This document shows positions 34,052 through 43,223 of a stretch of 64,000 nucleotides of DNA, one piece after another. This DNA is from Bradyrhizobium lablabi (lineage in GTDB: Bacteria; Pseudomonadota; Alphaproteobacteria; Rhizobiales; Xanthobacteraceae). The stretch spans positions 4,960,001 to 5,024,000 of the forward strand of contig NZ_LT670844.1 in assembly GCF_900141755.1 (NCBI RefSeq), in the 5' to 3' direction. Position 1 is the first letter of the stretch, and the number at the start of each line of letters is the position of its first letter. The notes beneath the pieces are model-generated. The model was given only the letters and a program-made list of their open reading frames with translations. It did no database searches and had not been told where the DNA came from. The translations under genes were made by a program, and so were the position numbers.

Positions 34052-35356
34052 ATGACCAAGAAGGCGCGTGCATTGTCGGCGCAATCGCGCCGGCAGTTCT
34101 TGAAAGCTACGGCAATCGGTGTGGCAGGGGCAGCGCTGGGCGTACGCCCTGGTCTGAGTGCACCGAAGACCATGTCGATCATGCACGAAAATTCATTCAT
34201 CAAGACGTTTGATGAATATTTCCAGAAGACCCTTCTCCCGGCCTACGAAAAGCTCACCGGCGTCAAGATCAAGTACGAATTGGTCAGCGTCGGTGGCCTG
34301 CAGACGCGCGTCACCACCGTGGCGGAGACCGGAACCGGTCCGGACATGACGCTGAATTTCTTCAACTGGCCGTTCCTCTACGACGAGAAGTACGTCGATG
34401 TCGGCGATATTGCCGAGGAGGCCGGCAAGAAAAATGGCGGCTGGCATGACGCGGCCAAAGAGGCCGTCGTCGTCAATGGCAAGTGGAAGGCGGTCCCGTT
34501 CGGCAATGTCGGCCAGCTGATGAACTGGCGCACCGACTGGTTCAAGGAGGCGGGTTACGACAAATTTCCCGAGACCTGGGACGGGCTTTTGGAGGCCGGC
34601 ATCAAGCTGAAGGCCAATGGCCACCCGTTCGGCTTCGAGCTCGGCCACGGCTTTGGCGACAACCACGGCTGGCTCTATCCATTGCTGTGGTCCTATGGCG
34701 GGCGCGAGGTCGAGCCCGACGGCAAGACGGTGGTCATTGATTCTGCCGAGACGGCCCGCGCCGTCGATTTTGGCCGCACGTTTTTCCAGAAGACCATGCT
34801 CGAGGACGTGCTCGGCTGGACCGATCCCAACAACAACAAGGCGTATTTGAGCGGACAAATATCCTGCACCAACAACGCCGAAAGCATTTTGTGGGCGGCG
34901 AAGCGTGACTTTCCGGAGATTGCCGCAGCCACCGACCAGTCGCTCAATCCGAAGGGGCCGACCGGCCAGCGCTTCCACATTCTGGCGCCGTGGAGCCATT
35001 CGATCTTCACCCACACCCCGGATCAGCAGGCCGCGAAGGATTTTCTGCGCTGGTTGATGGAGCCTCCGCAGGTCGGCGGCTGGTATGCCTCGGCCGACAG
35101 CTATTACGCCCCGTTCCTGCACGCTTTCGACGACGCGCCGTTGTGGCACGTCGAGCCGCGCAACATCCCCTACCGCGACTCGCTCGCCACCTCGCATCTG
35201 CCGGGCTGGCCGGCGCCGGTCAGCCGGGCCTCGTCCGAGAGCGTCGCCAAATACGTCGTCGTCGACATGTTCGCCAAGGCGTGCGCCGGCAAGTCCACCA
35301 GGGAGGTGATCGCCGACGCCAACGCGCAGCTGAAGCAGATCTACCGGCCCGCCTGA
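34052..35356 (+). CDS. sugar-type ABC transporter binding protein (SBP family 1), Tat-exported
   Basis: 434 residues. The N-terminus carries a twin-arginine signal, SRRQFLKATAIGVAGAALG, so the protein is exported folded. The rest is a family-1 binding protein (PDMTLNFFNWPFLYDEKYVDV, NWRTDWFKEAGYDKFPETWDGLL, GQISCTNNAESILWAA, and the C-terminal SGYASADSYY-like WYASADSYYAPFLHAF). Likely ligands are oligosaccharides, glycerol phosphate or related polyols. GGGAGGT at 34041-34047 supports the start at 34052. It heads an operon with two permeases. Confidence 0.92.
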   Translation: MTKKARALSAQSRRQFLKATAIGVAGAALGVRPGLSAPKTMSIMHENSFIKTFDEYFQKTLLPAYEKLTGVKIKYELVSVGGLQTRVTTVAETGTGPDMTLNFFNWPFLYDEKYVDVGDIAEEAGKKNGGWHDAAKEAVVVNGKWKAVPFGNVGQLMNWRTDWFKEAGYDKFPETWDGLLEAGIKLKANGHPFGFELGHGFGDNHGWLYPLLWSYGGREVEPDGKTVVIDSAETARAVDFGRTFFQKTMLEDVLGWTDPNNNKAYLSGQISCTNNAESILWAAKRDFPEIAAATDQSLNPKGPTGQRFHILAPWSHSIFTHTPDQQAAKDFLRWLMEPPQVGGWYASADSYYAPFLHAFDDAPLWHVEPRNIPYRDSLATSHLPGWPAPVSRASSESVAKYVVVDMFAKACAGKSTREVIADANAQLKQIYRPA

Positions 35357-35359
35357 CAC

Positions 35360-36292
35360 ATGTCGGCGCATAGCGAACCGATACCGCTTCGGGCAACTCG
35401 CCGGCGCCTGCTGCCGGCACTGCGTGACTGGTCCGAGCGCGAGGAGGTCTTCAGCCTATTGATGATCTTGCCGCCGATGGCCTTCCTGGTCGCGCTGGTC
35501 GGCTATCCCTTCATCTACGGCATCGTGCTCAGCCTTGAGAATCGCCCCGTCGCCCAGCCCGGCACCTTTATCGGGCTTGGTAACTTCGTCACCAATTTCC
35601 ATGATCCGACCTTCTGGCAGGTGGTCCAAAACACCTTCGTCTACACCGCCGCGGCGACGTTGCTGAAAATGGTGGGTGGCCTTGGGCTTGCATTGGTGAT
35701 GAACCAGGCATTCCGCATGAAGAACCTGGTGCGCGCGGTGCTGCTGCTGCCGTTCATCGTGCCGACCGTGCTGTCGACTATCGCCTGGATGTGGATCCTC
35801 GATCCCTCCTTCAGCGTGATCAATTGGCTGTTGGTGCATGGCGGGCTCGCCGAGCGCGGCCCCTCCTGGCTCGGCAATCCGGCTCTCGCCATGACGTCGC
35901 TCATCGTGGTCAATACCTGGCGGGGGCTACCCTTCTACGCCATCACGCTGCTCGCCGGGCTGCAGACGATCCCGCCCGAACTCTACGAGGCCGCGACCAT
36001 CGACGGCGCCGGCGCGTTCGATCGCTTCCGCTATGTCACTCTGCCGCTGCTCAAGCCGGTCGTCTTCATCGTCACCATGTTTTCGCTGATCTTTACGTTT
36101 TCCGACTTCCAGCTGGTCTATGTGCTGACGCGCGGGGGTCCTGCCAACGCCACGCATTTGTTTGCGACCTACGCCTTCGACATCGCCATGAGCGGCGGAC
36201 AGTTCGGTCTCGGCGCCTCGGTCGCGCTCGCCATGCTGCCGCCGCTGGCGCTTCTGATCATTGCGCTGGCGCTGTACCTGAGGAGAGCGTGA
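35360..36292 (+). CDS. sugar-type ABC transporter permease (MalF/UgpA type)
   Basis: 310 residues with six membrane helices. The N-terminal helix (MILPPMAFLVALVGYPFIYGIVLS) is followed by NFVTNFHDPTFWQVVQNTFVYT, and the conserved cytoplasmic EAA loop is ELYEAATIDGAGAFDRFRYVTLP. It forms half of the sugar channel. It starts 4 bases after the binding-protein stop and overlaps the next permease by one base (TGATG). Confidence 0.93.
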   Translation: MSAHSEPIPLRATRRRLLPALRDWSEREEVFSLLMILPPMAFLVALVGYPFIYGIVLSLENRPVAQPGTFIGLGNFVTNFHDPTFWQVVQNTFVYTAAATLLKMVGGLGLALVMNQAFRMKNLVRAVLLLPFIVPTVLSTIAWMWILDPSFSVINWLLVHGGLAERGPSWLGNPALAMTSLIVVNTWRGLPFYAITLLAGLQTIPPELYEAATIDGAGAFDRFRYVTLPLLKPVVFIVTMFSLIFTFSDFQLVYVLTRGGPANATHLFATYAFDIAMSGGQFGLGASVALAMLPPLALLIIALALYLRRA

Positions 36293-37134
36293 TGGTCGAG
36301 GACGGCGGCTGGCGGGTGCGCGCGCTGCGGCTGTGGCTGCCGCTCGGCTTCTTTCTGATCTTCGCGCTGTTTCCGTTCTATTGGATGGCGATCACCTCGC
36401 TCAAGCCGAACCAGGAGCTGTACAACCCCCAGCTCATGCCCCTGATCGTGCGCCATCCCACGCTCAAGCACTATGTCGACCTGCTCGCCGAGACGGATTT
36501 TTTGGTCTGGACCTGGAACACGATGCTGGTGGCGACGGTCTCGACCGCGATCTCGCTGGTGTTCGGCGTCATGCTGGCCTATCCGCTGGCGCGCATGAAT
36601 TTTCCCGGCAGCGCCCTGGTCTCGTTTGCGGTGTCGGCGACCTATCTCGTCCCGCAGCCGCTATTGTTCATTCCGATGGCCGAGATCATCGAGCGGATGG
36701 GGCTCGGTAATACGCTCACCTCGGTCATCCTGACCTATCCGACCTTGCTGATCCCATTCTGCGCCTGGCTCCTGATGGGCTACTTCAAGAGCGTCCCGCG
36801 TGAATTGGAAGACGCCGCGCGCATCGACGGCGCGAGCCGCCTGCAGACGATGTTCCTGGTGTTCCTGCCGCTGTGTAAGCCGGGATTCATCTCGGCCGGC
36901 ATTTTCGCGTTCACGCTTGCGCAGAACGAGTTCCTCTATGCGCTGATCTTCCTGACCGACACTTCGGTCCGCACCGTGCCGGTCGGCGCCATCGCCGAAT
37001 TGATCCGGGGCGACGTCTTCTATTGGGGGCAACTGATGGCGGCGGCGCTGCTCGGCTCGATCCCGGTTGCGATCATCTATTCATTCTTCGTCGAGCACTA
37101 TGTCGCCGGCCTGACCGCCGGGGCGGTGAAATGA
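36292..37134 (+). CDS. sugar-type ABC transporter permease (MalG/UgpE type)
   Basis: 280 residues with six membrane helices. The EAA loop is ELEDAARIDGASRLQTMFLVFLP, and the N-terminal WMAITSLKPNQELY and C-terminal FFVEHYVAGLTAGAVK are typical of MalG-type subunits. AGGAGA at 36281-36286 supports the ATG at 36292; an open frame extends upstream to 35791 but is out of phase with the MalF-type gene. No ATP-binding gene follows: the next gene is murA, so the transporter must borrow a shared ATPase such as a MsmK/UgpC-type protein. Confidence 0.93.
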   Translation: MVEDGGWRVRALRLWLPLGFFLIFALFPFYWMAITSLKPNQELYNPQLMPLIVRHPTLKHYVDLLAETDFLVWTWNTMLVATVSTAISLVFGVMLAYPLARMNFPGSALVSFAVSATYLVPQPLLFIPMAEIIERMGLGNTLTSVILTYPTLLIPFCAWLLMGYFKSVPRELEDAARIDGASRLQTMFLVFLPLCKPGFISAGIFAFTLAQNEFLYALIFLTDTSVRTVPVGAIAELIRGDVFYWGQLMAAALLGSIPVAIIYSFFVEHYVAGLTAGAVK

Positions 37135-37254
37135 CGGGCGAAACAGCCTAATCCGGCCCCAACCCCATGAAATAGCCGCAAATTTCACGCTTTTGCCATG
37201 TCGGGCCCGTTGGCCCTATAGTTCGGGGCGTAGCAGAAAAGTGGGGGAAGCGGC

Positions 37255-38544
37255 ATGGATCGCATTCGCATTGTCGGCGGCAACAAGCTCAACGGCATCA
37301 TTCCGATTTCGGGGGCGAAGAATGCCGCGCTGCCGCTGATGATCGCGGGGCTGTTGAGTGAGGACACGCTCATTCTCGACAATGTGCCGCGGCTTGCCGA
37401 CGTCGCCCAGTTGCAGCGCATTCTCGGCAATCATGGAGTCGACATCATGTCGGCCGGAAAGCGCCCGGGCGACCATGAATATCAGGGCCAGACCCTGCAC
37501 ATTTCGGCGGCTGACATCATCGATACCACCGCGCCGTACGAGCTGGTCTCGCGGATGCGCGCCAGTTTCTGGGTGATCGCCCCTCTCGTGGCGCGGATGC
37601 ATGAGGCCAAGGTCTCGCTGCCCGGCGGCTGCGCCATCGGGACCCGGCCGGTGGATTTGCTGATCATGGCGCTGGAAAAACTCGGCGCCGAGATGACCAT
37701 CGACGGCGGCTATGTGATCGCGAAAGCGCCCGGCGGTCTCAAGGGCGCCAATATCGATTTCCCCAAGGTGACGGTGAGCGGCACCCATGTCGCGCTGATG
37801 GCGGCGACCTTGGCAAAAGGCACCACCGTGATCACCAATGCCGCCTGCGAGCCGGAGATCGTCGATGTCGCCGATTGCCTGAACAAGATGGGCGCGCGCA
37901 TCGCAGGCGCCGGCACGACCCGCATCGTGGTCGAGGGCGTGACAAAACTTCGCGGCGCGCGCCACACCGTGCTGCCGGATCGCATCGAAACCGGCACCTA
38001 TGCGATGGCGGTGGCGATGACCGGCGGCGACGTGCAGCTCGCCGGCGCCCGGCCCGAGCTGTTGCAATCGGCGCTCGACGTGCTGACGCAGGCGGGTGCG
38101 ATCATCTCCGTCAACAATGAGGGCATTCGGGTGGCGCGCAACGGCGCTGGGATCAGGCCGGTGACGGTTTCGACCGCTCCGTTTCCGGGCTTTCCGACCG
38201 ACCTGCAGGCGCAGCTGATGTCGCTGATGGCCTGCGCCGACGGCTCTTCCCACATCACCGAGACGATTTTCGAAAACCGTTTCATGCATGTGCAGGAACT
38301 GGCGCGGTTCGGCGCGCGGATCAGTCTCGACGGTGAAACCGCCACCATCGAGGGCATCAAGAAATTGCGCGGCGCACCGGTCATGGCGACTGATTTGCGC
38401 GCCTCGGTGTCGCTGGTGATCGCGGGGCTCGCCGCCGAGGGCGAGACCATGGTCAACCGCGTTTATCACCTCGACCGCGGCTTTGAGCGGCTCGAGGACA
38501 AATTGTCCGCCTGCGGCGCGACCATCGAGCGCATCAGCGGATAG
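37255..38544 (+). CDS. murA: UDP-N-acetylglucosamine 1-carboxyvinyltransferase
   Basis: 429 residues. MurA transfers enolpyruvate from PEP to UDP-GlcNAc, the first committed step of peptidoglycan synthesis, in the cytoplasm. Features seen: N-terminal [22 protein letters not shown], the catalytic loop Cys126 ([18 protein letters not shown], with GTRPVDLL), and the C-terminal [18 protein letters not shown]. Cys126 is the residue attacked by fosfomycin in sensitive enzymes. It is followed by DUF2948 and hisD, the conserved rhizobial order. Confidence 0.97.
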   Translation: MDRIRIVGGNKLNGIIPISGAKNAALPLMIAGLLSEDTLILDNVPRLADVAQLQRILGNHGVDIMSAGKRPGDHEYQGQTLHISAADIIDTTAPYELVSRMRASFWVIAPLVARMHEAKVSLPGGCAIGTRPVDLLIMALEKLGAEMTIDGGYVIAKAPGGLKGANIDFPKVTVSGTHVALMAATLAKGTTVITNAACEPEIVDVADCLNKMGARIAGAGTTRIVVEGVTKLRGARHTVLPDRIETGTYAMAVAMTGGDVQLAGARPELLQSALDVLTQAGAIISVNNEGIRVARNGAGIRPVTVSTAPFPGFPTDLQAQLMSLMACADGSSHITETIFENRFMHVQELARFGARISLDGETATIEGIKKLRGAPVMATDLRASVSLVIAGLAAEGETMVNRVYHLDRGFERLEDKLSACGATIERISG

Positions 38545-38566
38545 GTCTTGCGATGATCCAAACTTC

Positions 38567-38635
38567 GCGTATTCCGCAAAAGCATGCCCTCGGACTTGAT
38601 CCGAGGGTGGTACCGGTTTTGCGATAAGAATACGC
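38567..38635. repeat. intergenic palindromic element (family D-like)
   Basis: Outer arms GCGTATT / AATACGC enclose CCGCAAAA / TTTTGCG and an inner hairpin at 38587-38607 (CCCTCGGA / TCCGAGGG, 5-nt loop). A block TACCGGTTTT resembles the ACCGGTTTT block of the element at 41025-41094. It lies in the murA-DUF2948 gap and could attenuate read-through from murA. Confidence 0.6.
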
Positions 38636-38655
38636 GCAAACCCAAGGTGTGATCG

Positions 38656-39090
38656 GTGGCGCCCCAGCTCAAATTGATCGCGCTGGATTCCGATGATCTC
38701 GCCGTCATTTCGGCGCACGTGCAGGAAGCCCGCGTGCACGCCTCCGACATCATCTGGCGGGAGGCCGAAAAGCGCCTGGTGGTCGGCATGCGCCGGCTGG
38801 ACTGGGAGCAGACGCTATCAGGCGAAACCGCCCCGCGCCGCCTGATCGCCGCGCTGCGCTTCGACCGGGTGCTGTCGTGCAAGTCGCGCAACATCGATTG
38901 CGGGGCGCCGGATGCAGCACTCGAACTCGTCGGAATCGAGTTTTATCCCGGCGAATCGCCAAGCGGCTGTGCGCTTCTGATGTTCAGCGATGGCGGCGCA
39001 TTGCGGCTCGACGTCGAGTGCCTGGAATGCGAATTGACCGATTTGGGTGCGGACGATCTCGGGATATCCAGTCCGGGTGAGGGCACCTGA
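38656..39090 (+). CDS. DUF2948 family protein
   Basis: 144 residues from a GTG start. The family pattern is visible: LKLIALDSDDLAVISAHVQEARV, RRLIAALRFDRVLSCKSRNID and the C-terminal GGALRLDVECLECELTDLG. It is a small soluble protein of unknown function, found almost only in alphaproteobacteria and nearly always between murA and hisD, as here. That position is its best-supported property and suggests a link to envelope or housekeeping metabolism, but nothing direct. Confidence 0.9.
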   Translation: MAPQLKLIALDSDDLAVISAHVQEARVHASDIIWREAEKRLVVGMRRLDWEQTLSGETAPRRLIAALRFDRVLSCKSRNIDCGAPDAALELVGIEFYPGESPSGCALLMFSDGGALRLDVECLECELTDLGADDLGISSPGEGT

Positions 39091-39097
39091 ATGGCAT

Positions 39098-39171
39098 GTC
39101 ATTCCGGGGCGCGCAGCGAACCCGGAATCTCGAGATTCCGGGTCTGGTCCTGCGGACCATCCCGGAATGAC
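39098..39171. repeat. palindromic intergenic repeat, family B, copy 3
   Basis: Outer GTCATTCCGGG / CCCGGAATGAC arms, the same 24-base central palindrome at 39120-39143, and inner hairpin GGTCC-TGC-GGACC. It sits between the DUF2948 stop and the hisD start, inside a conserved gene order. Confidence 0.88.
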
Positions 39172-39236
39172 GGGGTTCTAGGGTTGACGGCGGTTTGTGG
39201 CCGCGCCATTGAGCAGTGACCCGCCGGAAAGCCATC

Positions 39237-40532
39237 ATGCCCGTTCGCCTCGACCATAGCAGCCCCGATTTTATCAAGCGATTCCAGGCCTTGCTCGCGG
39301 CCAAGCGCGAGGTATCGGCCGATATCGAGAGCGCGACCCGCGCCATCGTCGATGACGTCGCCGCGCGCGGCGATGCGGCGCTGATCGAGGCGACGAAGAA
39401 ATTCGACCGGCTCGATCTTGCGCCCGGAGGCTTGCGCATCACCGCCGGTGAGATCGACGCCGCGGTGAAGGCCTGCGACGCCAAGACCATCGATGCGCTC
39501 AAATTCGCGCGCGACCGCATCGAGCTGTTTCATCAAAGGCAGTTACCAAAGGACGAGCACTTCACCGATCCGCTCGGCGTCGAGCTCGGCTGGCGCTGGA
39601 GCGCGATCGAGGCGGTCGGGCTTTACGTGCCGGGCGGCACCGCGGCCTACCCATCCTCGGTGCTGATGAACGCCGTGCCCGCCAAGGTCGCGGGGGTTAC
39701 GCGGGTGGTGATGGTGGTGCCGTCGCCGGACGGCAAGCTCAATCCGCTGGTATTGGCCGCGGCCCATCTCGGCGGCGTGTCCGAAATCTATCGTGTCGGC
39801 GGCGCACAGGCGGTGGCGGCACTGGCCTACGGCACCGCGACCATTGCGCCGGTGGCAAAGATCGTCGGCCCGGGCAACGCCTATGTCGCCGCCGCAAAAC
39901 GGCTGGTGTTCGGCAAGGTCGGCATCGACATGATCGCCGGCCCCTCGGAGGTGCTGGTCATTGCCGATCAAACCGGCAATGCCGGCTGGATCGCGGCGGA
40001 TTTGCTGGCGCAGGCCGAGCACGACGTCAACGCGCAGTCGATCCTGATCACGGATAATCGCGCGCTGGCCGACGATGTCGAGCGCGCGGTAGAGGCGCAA
40101 CTTGCAACCTTGCCCCGCGCCGATATCGCCCGCGCCTCGTGGAACGATTTCGGCGCGATCATCCTTGTAAAGCATCTCGACGAGGCCGCGGAACTGGCAA
40201 ACGCCATCGCCGCCGAGCATCTCGAGATCATGACGTCGGCGCCCGAAGCGCTTTCCGCAAAAATCCGCAATGCCGGCGCGATCTTCCTCGGCGCTCATAC
40301 GCCTGAAGCGATCGGCGATTATGTCGGCGGCTCCAACCACGTGCTGCCGACCGCGCGTTCGGCGCGGTTTTCTTCCGGCCTCGGCGTGCTCGATTTCATG
40401 AAGCGGACCTCGATCCTGAAATGCGGGCCGGACCAGTTGCGCGCGCTGGGAGAAGCGGCGATGACGCTGGGCCAGGCCGAAGGCCTGGATGCACATGCGC
40501 GCTCGATCGGGCTGCGCCTCAACCTGCCATGA
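39237..40532 (+). CDS. hisD: histidinol dehydrogenase
   Basis: 431 residues. The zinc enzyme oxidises L-histidinol to L-histidine in two NAD+-dependent steps, the end of histidine synthesis. Seen: [24 protein letters not shown], the [15 protein letters not shown] loop, [14 protein letters not shown], zinc/substrate residues in LLAQAEHD (Gln and His) and EHLEIM, and C-terminal [20 protein letters not shown]. The ATG at 39237 has GGAAAG upstream; an alternative start at 39216 adds seven residues. It overlaps the UPF0262 gene by 4 bases. Confidence 0.97.
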   Translation: MPVRLDHSSPDFIKRFQALLAAKREVSADIESATRAIVDDVAARGDAALIEATKKFDRLDLAPGGLRITAGEIDAAVKACDAKTIDALKFARDRIELFHQRQLPKDEHFTDPLGVELGWRWSAIEAVGLYVPGGTAAYPSSVLMNAVPAKVAGVTRVVMVVPSPDGKLNPLVLAAAHLGGVSEIYRVGGAQAVAALAYGTATIAPVAKIVGPGNAYVAAAKRLVFGKVGIDMIAGPSEVLVIADQTGNAGWIAADLLAQAEHDVNAQSILITDNRALADDVERAVEAQLATLPRADIARASWNDFGAIILVKHLDEAAELANAIAAEHLEIMTSAPEALSAKIRNAGAIFLGAHTPEAIGDYVGGSNHVLPTARSARFSSGLGVLDFMKRTSILKCGPDQLRALGEAAMTLGQAEGLDAHARSIGLRLNLP

Positions 40533-41023
40533 ACAGGCCGCCGCCAGACGAGGATGCGCAGAACCGCATTGTCGCGGTGACGCTCGACGAGGAATCGATC
40601 GGGCGCTCCGGCCCCGACATCGAGCACGAGCGTGCGATCGCGATCTACGATTTGGTCGAACAGAATCTGTTCGCGCCGGAGGGCGCCGGCAACGGGCCGT
40701 TCACGCTGCACCTCGGCATCACCGGCAACCGGCTGATGTTCGATATCCGCCGCGAGGACGGCACGCCGGTGGTGGCGCATCTGTTGTCGCTGACGCCGTT
40801 CCGGCGGATCGTGAAGGACTATTTCATGATCTGCGACAGCTATTACCAGGCGATCCGCACCGCTACCCCGGACAAGATCGAGGCCATCGACATGGGCCGC
40901 CGCGGCATCCACGACGAAGGCTCGCGCACGCTGCAGGAGCGGCTGAAAGGCAAGGTGCGGGTCGATTTTGAAACGTCCCGCCGGCTGTTCACGCTGATCA
41001 CTGTCTTGCATTGGAAGGGCTAG
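40529..41023 (+). CDS. UPF0262 family protein
   Basis: 164 residues, soluble. Matches the UPF0262 pattern: [70 protein letters not shown] and the C-terminal [14 protein letters not shown]. The function is unknown. Across alphaproteobacteria it follows hisD and precedes a low-molecular-weight phosphatase, as here. The ATG overlaps the hisD stop (ATGA), so the two are translationally coupled. Confidence 0.92.
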   Translation: MNRPPPDEDAQNRIVAVTLDEESIGRSGPDIEHERAIAIYDLVEQNLFAPEGAGNGPFTLHLGITGNRLMFDIRREDGTPVVAHLLSLTPFRRIVKDYFMICDSYYQAIRTATPDKIEAIDMGRRGIHDEGSRTLQERLKGKVRVDFETSRRLFTLITVLHWKG

Positions 41024-41024
41024 C

Positions 41025-41094
41025 GCGCATGATCCCGACCCGAAGGGCCGCGTTAGCGCAAAGTGGGAACCGGTTTTCGGACCAGATCATGCGC
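41025..41094. repeat. intergenic palindromic element, family D
   Basis: Arms GCGCATGATC (41025-41034) and GATCATGCGC (41085-41094) enclose a spacer containing AAGTGGGAACCGGTTTT. The element type with GCATGATC arms and a GGGAACCGGTTTTC centre is familiar from many rhizobial genomes. It begins immediately after the UPF0262 stop codon and ends 22 bases before the phosphatase start. Confidence 0.75.
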
Positions 41095-41116
41095 AAAACA
41101 AAGGACGCGTGAGCGC

Positions 41117-41584
41117 ATGGAGGCGCCTTCGCGCGCGCGCAACCCCCAGGCCGTGCTGTTTGCATGCGGCCTGAACAGCGTGCGCTCACCGATGGCGGCA
41201 AGCCTTTTGCAGCAGATGTTCCCGCACGCGCTTTATGTGAAATCCGCAGGCGTCCGGAAGGGCGAGCTCGATCCGTTCGCGGTCGCGGTGATGGCCGAAT
41301 TGGGCCAGGATATTTCCAGCCATAAGCCGACCACCTTCGAGGAGCTGGAGGATTGGGAGGGGCTCAATTTCGACCTCATCATCACCCTGTCGCCGGAGGC
41401 GCATCACAAGGCGCTGGAACTGACGCGGACGCTGGCGGCCGATGTCGAATACTGGCCGACCCATGATCCGACCGGCACCGACGGCAATCGCGAGCAGAAG
41501 CTTCAAGCGTACCGCGAGGTCTGCGACACCCTGTCGATGCGCATCCGCAAGCGTTTTGCCAAGGCCAGTGCGGCAAGCGGATGA
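41117..41584 (+). CDS. low-molecular-weight protein-tyrosine-phosphatase-like protein
   Basis: 155 residues. The P-loop C17-G-L-N-S-V-R23-S is the C(X)5R-S motif of low-molecular-weight phosphatases and related arsenate reductases. The general-acid Asp is in WPTHDPTG. No extra redox Cys pair typical of ArsC is seen, so a phosphatase is more likely than an arsenate reductase. ATG at 41117 is preferred; the frame extends to 41063 through the family-D repeat and is not family-like there. It keeps the conserved place between UPF0262 and maf. Confidence 0.88.
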   Translation: MEAPSRARNPQAVLFACGLNSVRSPMAASLLQQMFPHALYVKSAGVRKGELDPFAVAVMAELGQDISSHKPTTFEELEDWEGLNFDLIITLSPEAHHKALELTRTLAADVEYWPTHDPTGTDGNREQKLQAYREVCDTLSMRIRKRFAKASAASG

Positions 41585-41637
41585 TAGGCGGTTGATGAAT
41601 CTTTTATGTCGTCTCCGCGAAGGCGGGCACGGATCTT

Positions 41638-41754
41638 CCCTCTCCCGCTTGCGGGGGAGGGTGCTGAGCAAAGCGAGGCGGGTGGGGGCTCTCTCCGCGA
41701 ATCCCATTGCGGAGAGAGCCCCCACCCCAACCCTCCCCCGCAAGCGGGAGAGGG
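41638..41754. repeat. large double-hairpin repeat (family A relative)
   Basis: Outer arms at 41638-41661 and 41731-41754 are perfect 24-base inverted copies (beginning CCCTCTCCCGCTTGCGG). An inner pair at 41682-41698 and 41709-41725 (GTGGGGGCTCTCTCCGC and its complement) is also perfect, with a 10-base loop. It shares CACCCCAACCCTC and GCTTGCGGGG blocks with family A. It fills most of the 321-base gap (41585-41905) between the phosphatase gene and maf; no gene is seen in that gap. Confidence 0.88.
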
Positions 41755-41905
41755 GGTGTACCGAGCATCCATGTAGTTTCATGTCATCTTTACGAAAGCA
41801 CCGCGTACACGCGGACACGACTAAGACCGGTTGTCTCTGGGAATGCCTTCCGATAGGTTCCGCGCGCATTCCCGCCCGATTCCCTCAAGCCAGCAAAAAA
41901 TCCGC

Positions 41906-42529
41906 ATGCTAGGCCGTCCCAAATTCGTACTTGCTTCCGGTTCGCCGCGGCGCCTTTCCCTGCTCAACCAGGCCGGCATCGAGCCCGATGCACTGCGCCC
42001 GGCCGATGTCGATGAGACCCCGCGGCGGGGCGAGTTGCCGCGCGCCTGCGCCAATAGGCTCGCCCGCGCCAAGGCCGACGCCGCACTCAAATCCGTGCAC
42101 CTCGATGACGAGTTGCGCGGCGCCTTCATCCTCGCCGCCGACACTGTGGTCGCGGTCGGCCGCCGCATCCTGCCCAAGGCCAATCTGGTCGACGAGGCCT
42201 CGCAATGCCTGCGGATGTTGTCGGGGCGCAACCACAGAGTCTACACCGCGATCTGCCTGGTGACGCCGAAGGAGGCGTTCCGCCAGCGCCTGGTTGAAAC
42301 CCGCGTGCGCTTCAAGCGCTTGAGCGAGGACGACATCCAGGCCTATATCGGTTCCGGCGAATGGCGCGGCAAGGCCGGCGGCTACGCCGTGCAGGGCATC
42401 GCCGGATCCTTCGTGGTCAAGATGGTCGGCTCCTATTCCAATGTCGTCGGCCTGCCGCTCTATGAGTCGGTGACGCTGCTCGGCGGCGAGGGTTTTCCGA
42501 TCCGCTTCGGCTGGTTGAATGCCAGCTAA
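41906..42529 (+). CDS. maf: Maf-type nucleoside triphosphate pyrophosphatase
   Basis: 207 residues. It begins with [18 protein letters not shown], the Maf substrate loop (S-x-S-P-R-R), then [17 protein letters not shown] with the catalytic Asp of AADT, and [16 protein letters not shown] and [10 protein letters not shown]. Maf proteins hydrolyse dTTP/UTP or modified nucleotides to monophosphates, removing non-canonical bases. An extended frame begins at 41831, but family sequence starts at 41906. It overlaps yacG by 11 bases. Confidence 0.95.
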   Translation: MLGRPKFVLASGSPRRLSLLNQAGIEPDALRPADVDETPRRGELPRACANRLARAKADAALKSVHLDDELRGAFILAADTVVAVGRRILPKANLVDEASQCLRMLSGRNHRVYTAICLVTPKEAFRQRLVETRVRFKRLSEDDIQAYIGSGEWRGKAGGYAVQGIAGSFVVKMVGSYSNVVGLPLYESVTLLGGEGFPIRFGWLNAS

Positions 42530-42749
42530 GCCACCAAAGGGCGCCGGCCCGGGCAAGGCGGCGGCCAAGGGGGCCGCCAAAGGAGCGGCCAGGCGATCGG
42601 CCAAGAAGTGCCCGATCTGCGGCAAGCCGGCCAACGAGGTTTCGAAGCCATTTTGTTCCGAGCGCTGCCGCGATGTCGATCTGAACCGCTGGCTGTCGGG
42701 GTCGTACTCCATCCCGAGCCGTGAGGACGAGGACGACGACGGCGAATAG
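42519..42749 (+). CDS. yacG: DNA gyrase inhibitor YacG
   Basis: 76 residues. A basic Ala/Lys/Gly-rich N-terminus is followed by the four-Cys zinc site C31PIC34 and FC46SERC50, then the [16 protein letters not shown] tail. In E. coli the protein binds GyrB and inhibits gyrase; a housekeeping regulatory role is assumed. Rhizobial members carry the same Lys/Ala-rich extension. It overlaps the end of maf and is followed by tRNA-Phe 134 bases later. Confidence 0.95.
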   Translation: MPAKPPKGAGPGKAAAKGAAKGAARRSAKKCPICGKPANEVSKPFCSERCRDVDLNRWLSGSYSIPSREDEDDDGE

Positions 42750-42883
42750 GCACGATTTTTCAGCAATTTAGCGGTAGCGCGAAGTAAGGCCGCGCCTCGC
42801 GTAGCCGAAGGCGAAGCGAGGTGGACACAGCCGCCCGACCTCTCTATAAACCGCCCGCTTCCCCGGCCTTGGGCCCGCGAAGT

Positions 42884-42959
42884 GCCCAGGTAGCTCAGTT
42901 GGTAGAGCATGCGACTGAAAATCGCAGTGTCGGTGGTTCGATCCCGCCCCTGGGCACCA
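42884..42959 (+). tRNA. tRNA-Phe (GAA)
   Basis: Complete cloverleaf: acceptor GCCCAGG / CCTGGGC, D-arm GCTCAGTTGGTAGAGC, anticodon stem TGCGA / TCGCA with loop CTGAAAA (anticodon GAA at 42917-42919), T-arm GTTCGATCC, encoded CCA at 42957-42959. 76 bases. Gene content changes in character downstream of its 3' end. Confidence 0.98.
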
Positions 42960-43223
42960 TTCCTGAACAGATTTACGAGCCCTCGGCATGGATTGGCCTT
43001 CGGGTCCGAAGGTGGACCTGATACTGCCGTTTGAACCGACGGCGTTTGCATACATGAACGGCAAAGTCATCGAGGCAACTAAAGAGCTCGCGCACAGCGT
43101 TACAGCGAGAAAGTTTTTGCGAGTCGGCATAACCTTCTCCCCGTGTTACAATCCCTGTCCAAAACTGCCGGGTTGTGGAGTAACTTGACCTTCGAGCGCT
43201 CTCCTTTACCCGCCCAGGTTATG
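42960..43223. other. gene-poor stretch downstream of tRNA-Phe
   Basis: 264 bases between the tRNA 3' end and the HdeD stop. It contains a hairpin at 42998-43013 (CCTTCGG-GT-CCGAAGG) that could end the tRNA transcript. A 66-codon open frame (42988-43188) has no ribosome site and no recognisable content, so I do not call it. Tyrosine-recombinase islands often begin at such tRNA 3' ends, but I see no integrase here. Confidence 0.5.

Noticed and set aside
34193..35371. 392-codon open frame opposite the sugar-binding protein gene
   Set aside because: Antisense shadow; the binding-protein frame has a Tat signal, ribosome site and family motifs, whereas this product has none.
37216..38739. 507-codon open frame on the minus strand opposite murA
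   Set aside because: Antisense to a full-length, well-conserved murA; the product is low-complexity Arg/His/Asp-rich and spans the murA promoter and downstream gap.
41117..41584. Arsenate reductase call for the phosphatase-like gene
   Set aside because: Only the C(X)5R loop is shared; the extra redox Cys pair of thioredoxin-linked ArsC is missing and no ars genes are nearby.
42988..43188. 66-codon frame just after tRNA-Phe as a possible excisionase or small island gene
   Set aside because: No ribosome site, begins in a hairpin, and the sequence shows no HTH or other recognisable pattern.
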